Made by a program: the position numbers and the translations under genes | The notes under the pieces: model-generated | What the model was told of the DNA's origin: nothing | The model's database searches: none | Seen by the model: only the letters and a program-made list of their open reading frames with translations | Origin: Humulus lupulus | Taxonomy: Eukaryota > Streptophyta > Magnoliopsida > Rosales > Cannabaceae | NCBI RefSeq assembly: GCF_963169125.1 | Contig: NC_084793.1 | Location: 230,766,360-230,830,359, forward strand | Length of the DNA: 64,000 bases | Direction: 5' to 3' | Shown here: one piece after another, positions 20,570 to 32,404 of the stretch | Position numbering within the stretch: position 1 is the stretch's first letter | Layout of the letters: every line of letters begins with the position of its first letter

Positions 20570-20754
20570 GCATTCCAGGTCTGTGGTACCAACTCTCCAC
20601 TTAACCAAGATAGTTTGAATGTTCCTTCATGTAAAATTTCCACAATCTACTATGATTCTTCCCAATTCAGTCCCAATACACCATCTTTAGGATCCTTACT
20701 AGACAAAAATACCCTTCGAAGCACTAAATCACCCAGTCCAAGTCTGCGTCCGTT
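20570..20754 (-). pseudogene. Integrase C-terminal end of element E
   Basis: The minus strand encodes RRLGLGDLVLRRVF, then SSKDPKDGVLGLNWEES and, in another frame, a WYHRPGMP-like tail. This is the chromatin-proximal end of Tat-type integrase (GDLVLR...GPNWEGPY). It is the continuation of the integrase at 28516-29652, separated by insertion A. Stops and frameshifts occur after NWEES. Confidence 0.75.
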
Positions 20755-21226
20755 TGTTGGGATTTATGCCCTTAAAGTGTATTTCTGTATGAACGATTAG
20801 TGGTAATTAAATAAAGTTAATATTTTGCACTCATATTTGTATTAATTATACATGTCATTTATCATGATGATCCAATATTATTGATGTGGTATTGAATTAA
20901 GTATATGTATAATGATATATATGCAAGAGGATTTAATTCAAGATAATAATTTGAAATTTTTTTGTAATCGCTAAATAAAGTGGGAGCTTTATTTAATAAA
21001 GATTATGAGTACAGTCTATCTTTAGTAAAATACAAAACAATTTATCCAGTCTGTTAAGTGTAGTGACAAAAAGAGATAAAGATATTGTATACAATATAGA
21101 TTGTATTGGACTGGGACACGATGAAAGAAAGAACTGATGATAATCTCTGTTAAAATATAGAAGTTCAACATTCATCAATCGATGGTTGTTTGAGACTTGA
21201 CCTCAATCATGACGTGAGGAATGAAC

Positions 21227-23480
21227 TCCTATGTAGCGTCCCAAATTTTCTAATGAGGCTTAGGGCCTTGATTAGCGTGCCTGGAGGGCAATAATTGATT
21301 TATTTTGTTAATATGTGATTAGGAATATATGTTTATGGGAATTAAATATGCATGTGGGCCCCATTTGGTTGCTAGGGGTGTATTTGTAATTTTAGCCTGC
21401 TGAGGGCATAAATGAAATATTTGTATACATACTGTGATTGATACCACATGTGAGTGGTGATATGATTGTGTTGCACGGTCCGAGACAGCCCTAGGGAGTG
21501 GTTTAGCCAGATAGTCACCGGTGGGAATAATTAGTGGTTAGTGGCACTTTGGTAACTCGGGTAACTATAGGTAACTCTTGAGGATAGTTGCTATAAGTGG
21601 GAAAGTGGCATTCTTGCAAGAGGTTAAGGAAAAGTCTAGGTTGCCCTTGAGGATTAGATAGAATCTAACTTAGAAGGGAGGGCAATTGGGTCATTTGGCT
21701 TAGGTGGTAGATAAACTTTGACTGAGGAAAGGTTTGGAACGTTTTCTCATTTTGGCTTATGCAAGGGTTATGTTTGGGGAGCTCTAGAGAGAACTAGAAA
21801 CCAGGAAGGAAGGAAGGGCCTATGATTTTTTGTGGGATCAAGTGGGGAATCAAACCGAGAAAGCTAGAGGTTGTTATGCATATTTGAGGTAAGGATTCTA
21901 AGTAGTTATTTTGTAGAATTCAGCCAAGAATGTTATGGTTTGAGAGTTGAATTATGTGTTGTCTTGTGGATTATTGGAGTGAAGTTCAGATTGGGATTAG
22001 AGGAATTGAGCTTGGAATTGGATTGGGAAAGCAGCTCAAGGTCGAATTTCCACTTGAGGTAAGAGTTTCATGCATTTATGAGGTTTATGCTCTGTTATGG
22101 TTTAAGTTTTCTAGTTAGTGGTTTAAGTTTTATAAAGTTTTAAACCATTTTGTGATTCTGAGTTTGGAGGAATGTTTGAATGTGTTTCTGGTGTTCATAA
22201 GTTGTTATACTATTTATATGAAGTTCTAGGTCGAATTGGGGAGTTGGGAGTACTTGGGTATTGATTTGGAAGAGTTTTGGCTCAGGAAAAATGTTGGGAA
22301 AAAATCAGTTTTCTGGGTTCGCGTATGAGCGTCGCGGCCCTGTTCTTCCATGTCGCAGCGCTAGGTTGAATCAGGAGGAGGGCACCACTCTGGGCGCCGC
22401 AGCCCCTATTGGGTTGTGCTGCGGAGCTAGGCCAATTTCTGGGAAGGGGAAATTGTGTTTTTAGGGTTTTGGCTCAGGGGGCTCGAGGGACGCTTTTGCT
22501 ACCTTGTGTGGGGAAACGAGAGGTCTCGAGAGCATGGGATTGGTTATGAGAGATGATTATGAATTGGTTAGTAATGAGAGTATTATGTATGTGTTGTGAC
22601 TAGGTTTTCAGTGAGGCTCAGGTTAGAGGACTGTGCTCGGGATTTCGGTGCTCAAGAAGCTCGAGACACAGGTAAGAAAGTTGTTGTACCCGTAGAGCAG
22701 GGTGAGGCCCTATAGTTTCTGTTGTAGGGCGTAGCCCCATTGATTGTGCTTATGCATGTTTAAATACTTGTTTAGTTATGCTATGTGTGCATATATGTGA
22801 ATGAACGGCAAAAGTCGGGAATGGCGAGGGCCGAGAACGGCGAAGGCTTGGAACGGCAAAGGCCGAGAACGGCAAGGGGCTGGGAGTAGTGTTTAGCACG
22901 CGGAGTGCGAGTTGCCAGGGCGAGACCCTATAGGATACCTGGGATATCCTCACGGTGTAGACCGCGAATCCAGGGCCTGGTAAAGTGCCTGGGACGGCAA
23001 GGTCGTATGTGTTTAGCCCATTGGCGATTTATTTGTATGCTGAATGATAGAAATGCATATGTCATCTGCTTGTGTGAGTTTTCTTGCTGGGCTTCGGCTT
23101 ATGGGTGCTCTATGGTATATGTTAGGGCAAGGGGAAAGTCGACCAACCATGAGTACGGAGAGCGTGAAGCGGCGTGTACATGTTTGGCCTGCCTGGCTGC
23201 CACGGCCAGGGGTATTTTTGGGAGATATATTGTACTAAATTATATTTTGTCGTTTAGTTGACTTTAATCATATTTTTGAGTTGTAAATATTTATAAACAG
23301 TATTTTGGGGATCCCGGATGTTAAACACTTTACAATTTTCAATGAAAGATCACATTTTCAAATTATGTGATTTTAATACAGTTTAGCTACACTTTTGACC
23401 TAAATTCTTGATTAGCAAGTTAAATGCGCATTTTAAACTCACTTAGTAACGACTCTAAGGTAGTAGGGCGTTATATCTTA
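21227..23480 (+). mobile_element. Solo LTR K1, TSD tccta/tctta
   Basis: The LTR spans 21232-23475 (2,244 bp), TGTAGCGTCCC...GCGTTATA, with one-mismatch 5-bp flanks. It is the same family as K2 (43252-45557, reverse orientation): both share the opening AAATT..CTAATGAGGCT block. The TGTAACGNCC start recalls LTRs of chromovirus-type gypsy elements (Tekay/Del); that placement is tentative. There is no significant ORF. GC-rich blocks with repeated CGGC motifs lie at 22320-22440 and 22800-22890. Confidence 0.85.
22799..22890. repeat. GC-rich short tandem repeat in K1
   Basis: Six or so imperfect units of about 14-16 bp on the pattern gaacggc(a/g)aaggc(c)g. Similar CGGC-rich stretches do not appear in the AT-rich surroundings. 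Confidence 0.75.
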
Positions 23481-24420
23481 TTTGTGCTTTTATGACTTTT
23501 GACTTATCGGGTAATGTTCAATATTCCTACAACTGAATTCCTAATATATTGGAGTCATAGAACTACAAGTGGTTGGGAACATACTTCACATATATGGAAT
23601 CTGCTCCTTACTTAAATTAAAGCATATTAGTTGTTTCTTTTAGTGTTGATACGGGACTTGAACATAAAGAGCTCAATTTCTGTTAGAGTACAGAAATTTC
23701 CTTCTATAATTAAATTTAAGAGAATATTGTTCATTAGATGATTAATGAAACTAATTGATAAAGATATAATTAGAGAGGTTAACAGACATTAAGACCTAGC
23801 TTTAATTATGAACAACTATCAGAGGGTCATAACTCATGCAATGGCTAAATCAATAGACAACTTTATAGATATAACTTCTAATAATATAATACTGTAGTTT
23901 TGAGAGTTCAACTATGAATTTCTAATGGAATAATTCATAGTTAATAAATTAATTAATAGAAATTAGAGTTAGTAAAATCAATTAAATTATTGGATCTTAG
24001 AACTACGGGTTTATACTGTCCACGTACTAGCACGATAAAACAGAGGAAGGATTTCGGTATTAAAAAGAAATATTTAAAAATAATAATATATTATTTTTAA
24101 TCTCACAAATTAATATTATTTGTGAAATAATATTTAAATATTATTTATGAAATAATATTTAATGGAAAATAAAATTATATAATAATTTTGTAAAATTAAT
24201 TTTTATTGAAAATTAATTTAATTATATTTAATTTTGTAGTATAATTGTATACTACATAAAATAATATGATAAAGACCCAACAAATAGCATTTTATAGAGA
24301 TAAATACCACAGGGCCCAAAGCTCTATAGTTGGTGCCAACCACAGTCCAAATGGATTGTACCCCATGCAGAGGCCCAAGGAGATTGGGGCTAGGTCTTAT
24401 TTCTATGGGTTTTTTTTTAT
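23476..24420 (+). other. Remaining LTR body of element A
   Basis: AT-rich, aligning loosely with B (36600-37300) and C (45650-46350): shared blocks include atggaatct, atatcaatgga(c) and a tagggga/taatag stretch. There are no genes. TA-rich palindromic runs occur at 24080-24270. Confidence 0.65.
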
Positions 24421-24863
24421 ATATGTGGGAATTTTAAAGGTCATTATTAAAAATCTGGGAACATAAGTAAATTTTTAAAAATATGGAATTCTAATTAAAA
24501 GTTACTAATTATGGAAAATTTAAATTAGGTATAAATAATGAATTTCCATAATTGGCAACCAAGAAAAACGTTTAAGAAAAACTCTTCCAACGATAGGACC
24601 ATTTTCTCAAGTCGATCCCAAATTTGAAAGCTGTCATTTTCTTCGGCAAGGACCACCATTTTTTCCGGTCGTACAGTCGAAGTGAATCGAACATAGAACA
24701 ATCCTCAAGATCACCACATCGTTTCTCTTTCTTGATTGGGAATAATATAATTTTTGTTGAATTTTTTTGTTATGATATATCTCCTAATCATCGGAATTCC
24801 ACATTCCAGAATATCAGCATTTTAAATTCTAGTTTACTAGGGCTTCAGTTTTTTCTGGAAAAG

Positions 24864-25475
24864 TAACCTGGAACTTTATTCCCTCCATTTTATTTAGTTT
24901 TGTAGAGTAACATGTTATCTGCATTCCTTATGTTGAGATAATTTCATTTGCTTACTTTGAATTTTAAGAAAAGTATCCTGAAAAGTGAAACGTAACCTGA
25001 AACTTTATCCCCTGATTTCATTTAGTTTTATGGAGTAACCTAGTACCTGCATTCCTTATGTTGACATAATTCCATTACCTTACTTTGAGTTTTGAGAAAA
25101 GTAGCATGAAAGGTGGAAACGTAACCTAAAACTTTATTCCCTGCATTTTATTTAGTTTTTTGGAGTAATCTGGTACTTGCATTCCTTATGTTGAGATAAT
25201 TTCATTAGCTTACTTTGAATTTTGAGAAAAGCAGCCTGAAAGGTGGAAACGTAACCTGAAACTTTATTCCCTGCATTTTATTTAGTTTTTTGGAGTAACC
25301 TTGTACCTGCATTCCTTATGTTGACATAATTTCATTAGCTTACTTTGAATTTTGAGAAAAGTAGACTGAAATGTGGAAAAGTAACATGGAACTTTATACC
25401 CTGCATTTTATATAGTTTTCTGGAGCAACTTGGTACCTGTATTCCTTATGTTGACATAATTTCATTATTTTACTT
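24864..25475 (+). repeat. Tandem repeat, about 122-bp unit, five copies
   Basis: Units share gtaacctg(a)aactttatt(c)cctgcattttat, ggagtaac, tgcattccttatgttga and taatttcatta, ending in ttgagaaaagta. Copies start near 24864, 24989, 25120, 25250 and 25380. Variation between copies is small, so amplification is fairly recent. Later stray gtaacctgg motifs (25850-26100) look like decayed units. Confidence 0.88.
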
Positions 25476-26430
25476 TGACGACTTGGTACCTGCATGGACA
25501 ACTTTCAGCAAAGCCCCAAGATTCAATTAGAATATGGGGGTTGGTTTCTTGCTACTCCAAACCAAAGAGAAGGAAATGAGATGATCCATTTGAAGTAGGA
25601 AGCTCAAGTAACCAAAATTATTATTTGCCATCTATTACTGAATATGCCAATGAAGTTGATGAATTCATTATAGAAGAAACTAAAAGAAACAAAAGAAAAG
25701 AGGAGGAACAAAGGACACTCATTGCAACTCACAAGGTGCAAACAATAGAAGAATGACAAATTTTCAAAGACAAGAGAATGTTTAAATTTGCACTAAGCTA
25801 TTATGCCATGTTGAACTACTTCTAGTTTAAAACGAAGAGATCAAAAAGTAACCTGGTCTATAATAAAGAAACCTGAAACGTGTGAAAAATTAGTTTATTT
25901 GAATATTGATGTAACTTGACTATTGATTAATTTCCTTTCATATCCTATAAATGTAACCTGGTACTTGACATTTCTTTTTCATTCAATAAAAGTAACTTAG
26001 TACTTGACCTTTGTTGTTCATTCAATATCTTACAAATGTAACGTGACATTTGAAATTTGAATTTGATTTACTTATTTAAGTAACTGGGTACTAGAATAAT
26101 TCATTTTCTAGACACCAAAATTTTTAAAGTTTCTAGAATAATTCATTATCTGTTTAAAGTTTTTAAAATGCAACTTAAAATATTCATTTATTAATTTTAT
26201 GCAATTGTCTTGCTTTTAAAAAAATAAGGAACCTGTGAATACTCATATAATCTCAAAATTATATGAAAACTACATACTTAATATATACATGACTTTCAAA
26301 ATGTTAAAAGTTAACATACTAGTATCATGACACACAAAGAAATTGTAAAAGTGAATTGTCCAACTAAAAAAAGAAGAAAAAAACATGTGAAGATCATCAA
26401 AAAACTACATATTCATTTGCTTCTTCTTTG

Positions 26431-26690
26431 TCAACCGTGTAGGCTTCTCATCATCAGTTTGATAACCCCCTCCAGCTTCTTCATAACATGCTTGAATAGG
26501 CATACAACAAGTTCATCATGATAAATGGCAATGTTAAGTTGGGTAGACATATTACTAATGCTCTCATGAATAATATGATTAGCAACAGCAACAACAAATG
26601 CGCCACAATCGCTGCAAATGTAAAAGAAAAAACAATATGAAAAATAATGATTTGAAATGAGCAAAAACTAACACATAACAAAAAGAACCA
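26431..26690 (-). pseudogene. Ulp1 (C48) protease-like remnant
   Basis: The minus-strand frame contains CSDCGAFVVAVANHIIHESI, which matches the catalytic Cys region of Ulp1/SUMO proteases (DCGxFVxxFAE...). Only this motif and about 40 following residues are visible; the His and Asp of the triad are not found. Long Phe/Leu-rich sequence precedes it. It is a short degenerate fragment, probably carried by a transposon rather than a host gene. Confidence 0.45.
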
Positions 26691-27559
26691 ACTACTTACC
26701 AATCATGCAAGTTCATCACATGAAATCAAAATTTTGGTATAAACAATGTTGATAAAATTCCATTGGCTTACTTTGATTTCAAATGACCGAGGCTTTGATT
26801 AAAAGTTTTTTCTACTTAGTTATAATTTAGAGAAAACAAATATGGATTCTTGTGGTTATGAGAATTAATGAACAACTAGATGCAAGCTTTTACAACAGAT
26901 AATTTGTACTTTAGTTTTTAGTATGTATACTTGTGTGTTTAACAGGTTAGTGTCTATCTTTATATATTTATCATTCTAATCTATTGAAGTTTTCCTTAAT
27001 ATAATTTTTCTTCTTATTTATAGCATAGCTGAACTCCATTGTTGAAAAATCAACCGAGCACTAAGAAAATATGCATGTTCAAAATTAGAATGTATCATAA
27101 GTATGACTTGCCTCATTATATTATAGACAAGGGATTTTTGGCACAGTTAGAGACATAATATGACTTATGTTGTGATTAAGCACCACCCCACCAAATCTTA
27201 GAAGAAATGTCACTGTAATCACAGCAAGAACTGCTCAAAGATAATAATAATAATATGCATGTAGAGCCTCTACATGATATTGTCCAACTAAATTCTTAAA
27301 AAATACATGTATACAGAGTAATAAAATAAGAGCAAAATCATTTTATTTAGAATTTTAATTTTTATAAACAAAAACTTGTCGAAATTTTGAAAGATATAAT
27401 CAAATTCAATATTTAGTTAAAATTGATTCTAAAATGACTACATCAATAACTTTCCATTAAAAATCATTACAGATTGTATTTGTTATAGGATAGTTTATTT
27501 TATTTTAAACGAAGAAGCAATACGCAAACTATACCATTACCTTCAGACAAATGAAGTTG

Positions 27560-27870
27560 TGACTGAAGCGAGTCAACACCCTTAGATGTGTGAGAATGCC
27601 GCCGAGTTAAGCCACCCCTGAGAAGGACAAATGGAAGAGCCGCCAATAATGGAGGTCGAGACCCATTGTTTCTCCCTAAAATCGCACAAAACTGAAAATA
27701 GAAGAAGATTGGGAAGCCACAATGGAGGACACACCCTTTTTTCCTCGCTGAAATCGGAAAGAACCAAAAAAAAAAAAAGAAGAGGATGAATCGATAATGT
27801 AGGTGGACACTTTTTTCCTCTCCCTGAAAGTGGTCCAAAAAAGAAAAAAGAAGAAGATGAAGAACATTAC
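27560..27870 (-). repeat. Degenerate repeated segment with poly-A runs
   Basis: On the minus strand about three related blocks of roughly 60-70 bp (ag(g)gag(a)gg/aacaa..gt..c..cctccatt) follow each other. They produce several overlapping frames rich in Phe. I do not regard these as a gene. Confidence 0.45.
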
Positions 27871-28080
27871 ACGGAAAGGAAGAAGAGGAAGCGCTAGTTC
27901 CTATAAAAATAAATAAAATATAATTTTAAAAATAAAATGAAGAATTTGTCCCTCTAAAAGTTCTCCACATAATTATATTTCATTAAAAAAAATCCATAAA
28001 ATTAGTAAATTAATTTGTTTTTCCATATTTATGTAAGGAAAACTAAAAACTCCATATTCTATATAATTTTCTCTATTTCT

Positions 28081-28515
28081 ATTTTCATATTAATAGAATA
28101 TAACATCAACAAAAGAGATAGAGACATTAGATGCATTGCCAAGAGAGAAAAATAGAGAACTTTGTTTTCTTTGAATTGTGAGAAGAACACTCTCTCTTGT
28201 GTTGAGATTTAAAAGTATCTTCTTGAGTATCCTACCAAATAGCATAGACATCCACCTGTCTCGTTCTCTTTGTGTGAGCCATAGTATGTAAGATGGTGGG
28301 TTAGGATGCTAAGACGTTATTTGATTTACACATGTTCTACATCTAGAAAAGGTATTTGTAAGTTTCTATTTTATTCAGATTCATGCGCATGAGAAGGATC
28401 TCATTCTAGTTATATTTCCTAGAGAGATTCTTATGCTTTAATAATTGTTATCATTGCATTAAAATATTATCTCTTGCTTCCGTTGCAGTGTCAATCACAT
28501 GATAAAAAACCAACA
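28081..28515 (+). other. 3' end of LTR element A
   Basis: Resumes similarity in layout with the ends of B and C: a stretch of short exon-like CT and AG motifs, then cttccgttgc and the terminus CCAACA at 28515. No gene is seen. Confidence 0.6.
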
Positions 28516-29652
28516 CCTTTTACCTTTGAGCTAAAGTAATGCGTGATTCTCTGTTGATAATGGGCGAGCTGTAATTGTGACTCTTCCCACTTTTCCTCAA
28601 TCAGATCCAGAGATGCGTTAAGCAATCTGTGGTTTTGATCTTGAATGAAGGTTTTATGTCTATGTGTCGTCACTATCTCTTCAATTGGGAGCATAGCCTC
28701 ACTTCCAAAGGTTAGAAGGAATTGAGTGTGCCCCGCAGAGGTGCGATGTGAGGTCCTATAGGCCATAATCCCTTGGCTTCATCTATTCATTTCTTTAAAC
28801 TCACCTTTAGGGTTTTATTTATAGCCTCGACCTACCTATTAGTTTGCAGATACGCCACTGAAGAGAAACTCTTGGTTGTGTCGTAGTTCTCACAAAAGTT
28901 CGTGAAACGATCACTATCAACTGAGTTCTGTTATCATATATGATATTCTTTGGGAGCCCAAAACGACATATGATGTTCTAGGTGATGAAATCTAGGACTC
29001 TCTTCGAGGTTATGGTCGCCAGAGGCTCGGCCTCAATCCACTTCATAAAGTATTCGATGGTGACAACTGTATAGCGAACTCCTCGTTTTCCTGATGGTAA
29101 TGAACCAATCAGGTAGATTCCCCATACTACAAATGGCTAGGGTGATGAAATCATGGTTAACTCCATGGGTGCTGCCTGAGCAACTATGGCAAAGCATTGG
29201 CACTTATCGCATTTTTGTACGTACGAGGCCAAATCCTTTTTGAGTGTAGGCCAAAAATAGCCTTGCCTTAATATATTTAGAGCTAGGTTTTTCCCCCTAG
29301 CGCGGTCTCTACAGAATCCTTCATGTATCTCTTGTAGGATGGTCTGTGCTTCCTCGTGCAAAACACACCGCAGGAGGGGCAACGAATGCCCTCTTCGGTA
29401 TAGAATTACCTCAACCATACCATACTGTGGGACTTGATAAAACAATTTTCTTGCATCCTTTCGGGCATTTGGTAGTTTACCGGTTGTGAAGTATTCCACT
29501 ATGGGGGTTATCCAGGTCGGTTTTGTGTCAGGCACTCCGACCTCAACCGATTCTTCCATTATGCTTGGTTTCTCTAAGAAATCCACTGGGAGCACGTTTA
29601 ATGTATCCTCTTCTTTGGTGGTGGCAAGTCGGGCTAAGGAATTAGCATTCAA
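28516..29652 (-). pseudogene. Integrase of element E
   Basis: The minus-strand frame 29652-29137 has the His/Cys zinc-binding domain (LHEEAQTILQEIHEGF ... YVQKCDKCQ) of a Tat-type integrase, preceded by the RNase H-integrase linker. The catalytic core (29130-28770) is spread over broken frames: VVTIEYFMKWIEAEPLA, then YDNRTQ where DNGTQF is expected. The C-terminal part, 28766-28491, has AYRTSHRTSAGHTQFLLTFG and AMLPIEE. Insertion A interrupts it at YFSSKVK, and the remaining end is at 20570-20754. Stops in the core and the insertion make it inactive. Confidence 0.82.
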
Positions 29653-29694
29653 ATTCTGCTCGTGGGGTACCTGGTCAATGGATCAGAACTCAAG

Positions 29695-30052
29695 CTACGA
29701 CAACTTATCTTTAACCTTAGCTAGATAAGCCTCCATTTTGATACCTCGAGCTTGATACTCCACCAATATTTGATTAACCATGAGTTGAGAATCACTATAA
29801 CATTGGATCGCATTTGCTTTCAGTTCTTTTGCCACCCATAATCCTACCAATAGAGCTTCATATTCTGCTTCATTTTTTGGATGCTTCAAACCCAAACCTC
29901 AGGGTTGTATGGAATAGATGTCCCTCAGGTGAGATCAGAATTATCCCAGCTCCTGATCCATTTTCGTTAGATGATCCATCAACAAAGAGTTTCCACAACT
30001 CTTGCATTGGTTCTCTCATTGGCTCGTCTTGAAAACCTGTGCATTCTGCCAC
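29695..30052 (-). pseudogene. RNase H domain of element E
   Basis: Minus strand, two frames joined by a 1-bp shift near 29880. WKLFVDGSSNENGSGAGIIL gives the first catalytic Asp, NEAEYEALLVGL the Glu and CYSDSQLMVNQI the second Asp, so the D-E-D core is preserved. Tat-like elements are known to carry a second, archaeal-like RNase H next to the original one. This domain with the DGSSN start fits that second copy; the decayed stretch 30053-30480 would hold the first. Confidence 0.8.
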
Positions 30053-30485
30053 AAAATAGCAAGCACTTGACTTTTGATTGCTATGCGTGACATATAAAAT
30101 ATCTTGAACTGGCTGAGTTTGATGGCCTATTTAAGCAAATGTCCCGATGTTTCAAGCTTTTGCAAGACCTTCCTTAAAGGTTGATCGGTTAAGACGTGGA
30201 TGGTGTGGGACTGGAAATACGACCTGAGTTTTCTCGAGGCCAAGATTAAGCTGAACACAAGTTTTTCTATTAAAGGATATCTGGAATCAGCTCCAAAAGC
30301 CTTTTACTCACGTTGTACATTGGTTTTTACGCTCGATTTTCTTCTCGAACTAATACAAGACTGACCGCATTTTCTGTTACAGCTAGGTATAAGAGCATAC
30401 ATTCTCCAGCTGCCAGGTTTGATAATATGGGGGGTTTAGCCAGGTGAGTTTTTTAGATTCTAAATTGTCTGCTCATATTCTTTGG
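30053..30485 (-). pseudogene. RT-RNase H connection of E, decayed
   Basis: No long frame, but short minus-strand pieces align with the connection/first RNase H region expected between RT (ending KFE at 30486) and the second RNase H. It is placed mainly by position. Confidence 0.45.
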
Positions 30486-31575
30486 TCACTCAAACTTTTT
30501 GTTTCCTTTGAGCAAGTTGTAGAACGAGAGACACTTGCTAGTTGATTTTGAAACGAAGCAGTTTAGGGTCGTCACTTTCCCTATTAGGCTCTGTACTTCT
30601 TTGCGCGACCTAGGCAAAGGAATTTCTAATAACGACTTGATCTTCTCTGGGTTCGCCTCTATCCCCCTTGTGTTGACTATGAAGCCCAAAAAATTTCTCG
30701 ACGAAACCCCAAAGCTACACTTCTGAGGGTTTAGCTTCATGTCATATTTCTTTAGCACGCCAAAACATTCTTCCAGGTTGGATACATGGTCACTAGAAAT
30801 CTTTGATTGACGAGGATATCATCAACATCTACTTCCATGTTTTTCCCGATCTGGTTAACGAACATTTTGTTGACTAGCCGTTGGTATGTTGCACCAGCAT
30901 TCTTCAACCCTAGTGGCATAACCTTGTAGCAATATACATTATGATCGGTCATGAAGCTAATGTGCTCTTGGTCTATAGGATTCATTGTGATCTGATTATA
31001 TCCAGAATATGCGTCCATGAAAGATATGAGCTCGTGACCGGCTATTGCATCTACCAACTAATTAATTCGAGGTAGTGGAAAACAATCCTTAGGACAAGCC
31101 TTATTGGGGTCAGAGAAATGAATGCAAGTTCTTCACTTTCCATTGGGTGTAGGGATCAAAATAGGGTTATCAATCCAGGTCAGATATTTTGCTTCCCTGA
31201 TGAATCCACACTAAAGTAAGCGAGCTACTTCTTCTTCTAAAGCTTCTGATCACTCCTTCCCCAAAAGCCTTCATTTCTGTACCTTTGCAGGTGCATTCCT
31301 GTCTAGATTCAGAGTATGCATTATGACATTTAGATTGATTTCCACCATATCTTCATGTGACCAAGTGAAAAGATCCAAGTTATTTCTAAAAAACTCGACC
31401 AGCTCTTTCTTCATTTCAGTTCCAAGAATTTTTCCAACTTTTACTACCCTTGAAGGTACTTCTTGGTTGATACTGATTTCCTTGAGCTCTTCCAACGCTT
31501 GGAGCTCAGACCTGTCTTCGAATAATCTTGGATCAATGTCGTTTTCTCAAGCAACCTCATCACATCCTTCCTAAG
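30486..31575 (-). pseudogene. Reverse transcriptase of element E
   Basis: N-terminal part 31495-31271 (VVKVGKILGTEMKKELVEF, TWSHEDMV). Core 31057-30752 with ELISFMDAYSGYNQITMNP, YCYKVMPLGLKNAGATYQRL and the catalytic region as VDVDDILV, where the usual Tyr-Val-Asp-Asp has lost its Tyr. Thumb part 30758-30486 with MKLNPQKCSFGV and GFIVNTRGIEANPEKI. It closely parallels the RT of F (same NTRGIEANPEKI block), so E and F are related Tat-like elements. Several frameshifts occur. Confidence 0.85.
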
Positions 31576-31649
31576 GTTCTTCCGCCCCATGGGCAATTTC
31601 CATTACTTGAGGCTCCCTCCTCCCTCAATAATGACCATTGCTTGCTACC

Positions 31650-32150
31650 CGGTTTGTGATTTTCCCTTCATAGTAATGCTATAACATTCTCTGACAGCGA
31701 GCTGATCTCCTCTTATAGTACATATACCTGAGGTCGAGGGGAACTTCATCGCTAGATGTCAGATTGAGGTGATAGCCTCAAAATTCATTAGCGTGGGTCG
31801 TCCCAAAATTGCATTGTATACAGCTGGACAATCAATTAAGACGAACTCGAGCATTTTAGCAATAGTTCATGTATAATTCCCTAGCATAACTACTAGTGTG
31901 ATTGTCCCTATGGTTGTTGTTCCTTCTCCTAAGAATCAGTATAGGGTCATTGAGGTCGCATTTAGATCGGTTACAAACAACCCCACCTTTTCTAGGGTGG
32001 ACCTGAATAACACGTTTACTGAGCTCCCATTATCAACCAATGTCCTCCGTACTCTTCAATTGGTGAGCTTAAACGTTATCACCAGCGGATCATTATGCGA
32101 GAACTAGATGTGGCTAGTGTTCTCTTTCTTGAAAATGATTGGTTGTTTCT
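31650..32150 (-). pseudogene. Protease region of element E
   Basis: The minus strand encodes RRTLVDNGSSVNVLFRSTLE at about 32050-31990. The expected DTGS/DGGS catalytic motif reads DNGS here. This is followed by a decayed GEGTTTIGTI-like segment and the [14 protein letters not shown] block (about 31830-31790). No frame longer than about 60 codons survives. Confidence 0.65.
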
Positions 32151-32404
32151 CCAACCACTATTGTTTTGATAACCTTTGCTCCAAAATGAATTCAGTACCA
32201 ATGTGGGTTTTTAGCTCCTTTATGTACCTTTGTGGGTCCCATTAATCATGCCCACCAAATGGGGTCCTCTGACAATAGTGGTTATATTCCCTCCTTCTAT
32301 TGGAGGGGCCACGATTTGGTTCCCCTAATATGGTTGAGCCCAGGGTTGACCGACTAAATTTTTTGGAACTGGATGAATATTTTCCCTAGCTGGCTGATTG
32401 GGAA

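Larger units (their letters stand above)
24420..28080. mobile_element. Possible Mutator-like or other DNA-transposon segment in A
   Basis: This segment has no counterpart in B or C, so it is an insertion into A. It carries a 5-unit tandem repeat (24864-25470) and a Ulp1-protease-like remnant (26431-26690, minus). Both ends are AT-rich with similar aaatatgga motifs in inverted arrangement, but I could not define terminal repeats or a 9-bp duplication. Ulp1-like sequences are known to be carried by some plant Mutator-like elements (Kaonashi type), which is the basis for the guess. Confidence 0.35.
20750..28520 (+). mobile_element. Element A: solo LTR with nested insertions, TSD ccgtt/ccttt
   Basis: The insert is 20755-28515, starting TGTTGGGATTTATGCCC and ending CCAACA, with near-identical 5-bp flanks (ccgtt at 20750, ccttt at 28516). 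Removing it rejoins E's integrase. It belongs to the same family as B and C, sharing the start, a gaactcct block and the cttccgttgc-type end. It has no coding sequence of its own. K1 (21232-23475) and a DNA-transposon-like segment of about 3.6 kb (24420-28080) expand it from about 2 kb to 7.8 kb. Confidence 0.8.

Noticed and set aside
22905..23261. 118-codon ORF in K1
   Set aside because: Inside a solo LTR with no matching frame in K2; no domain recognised.
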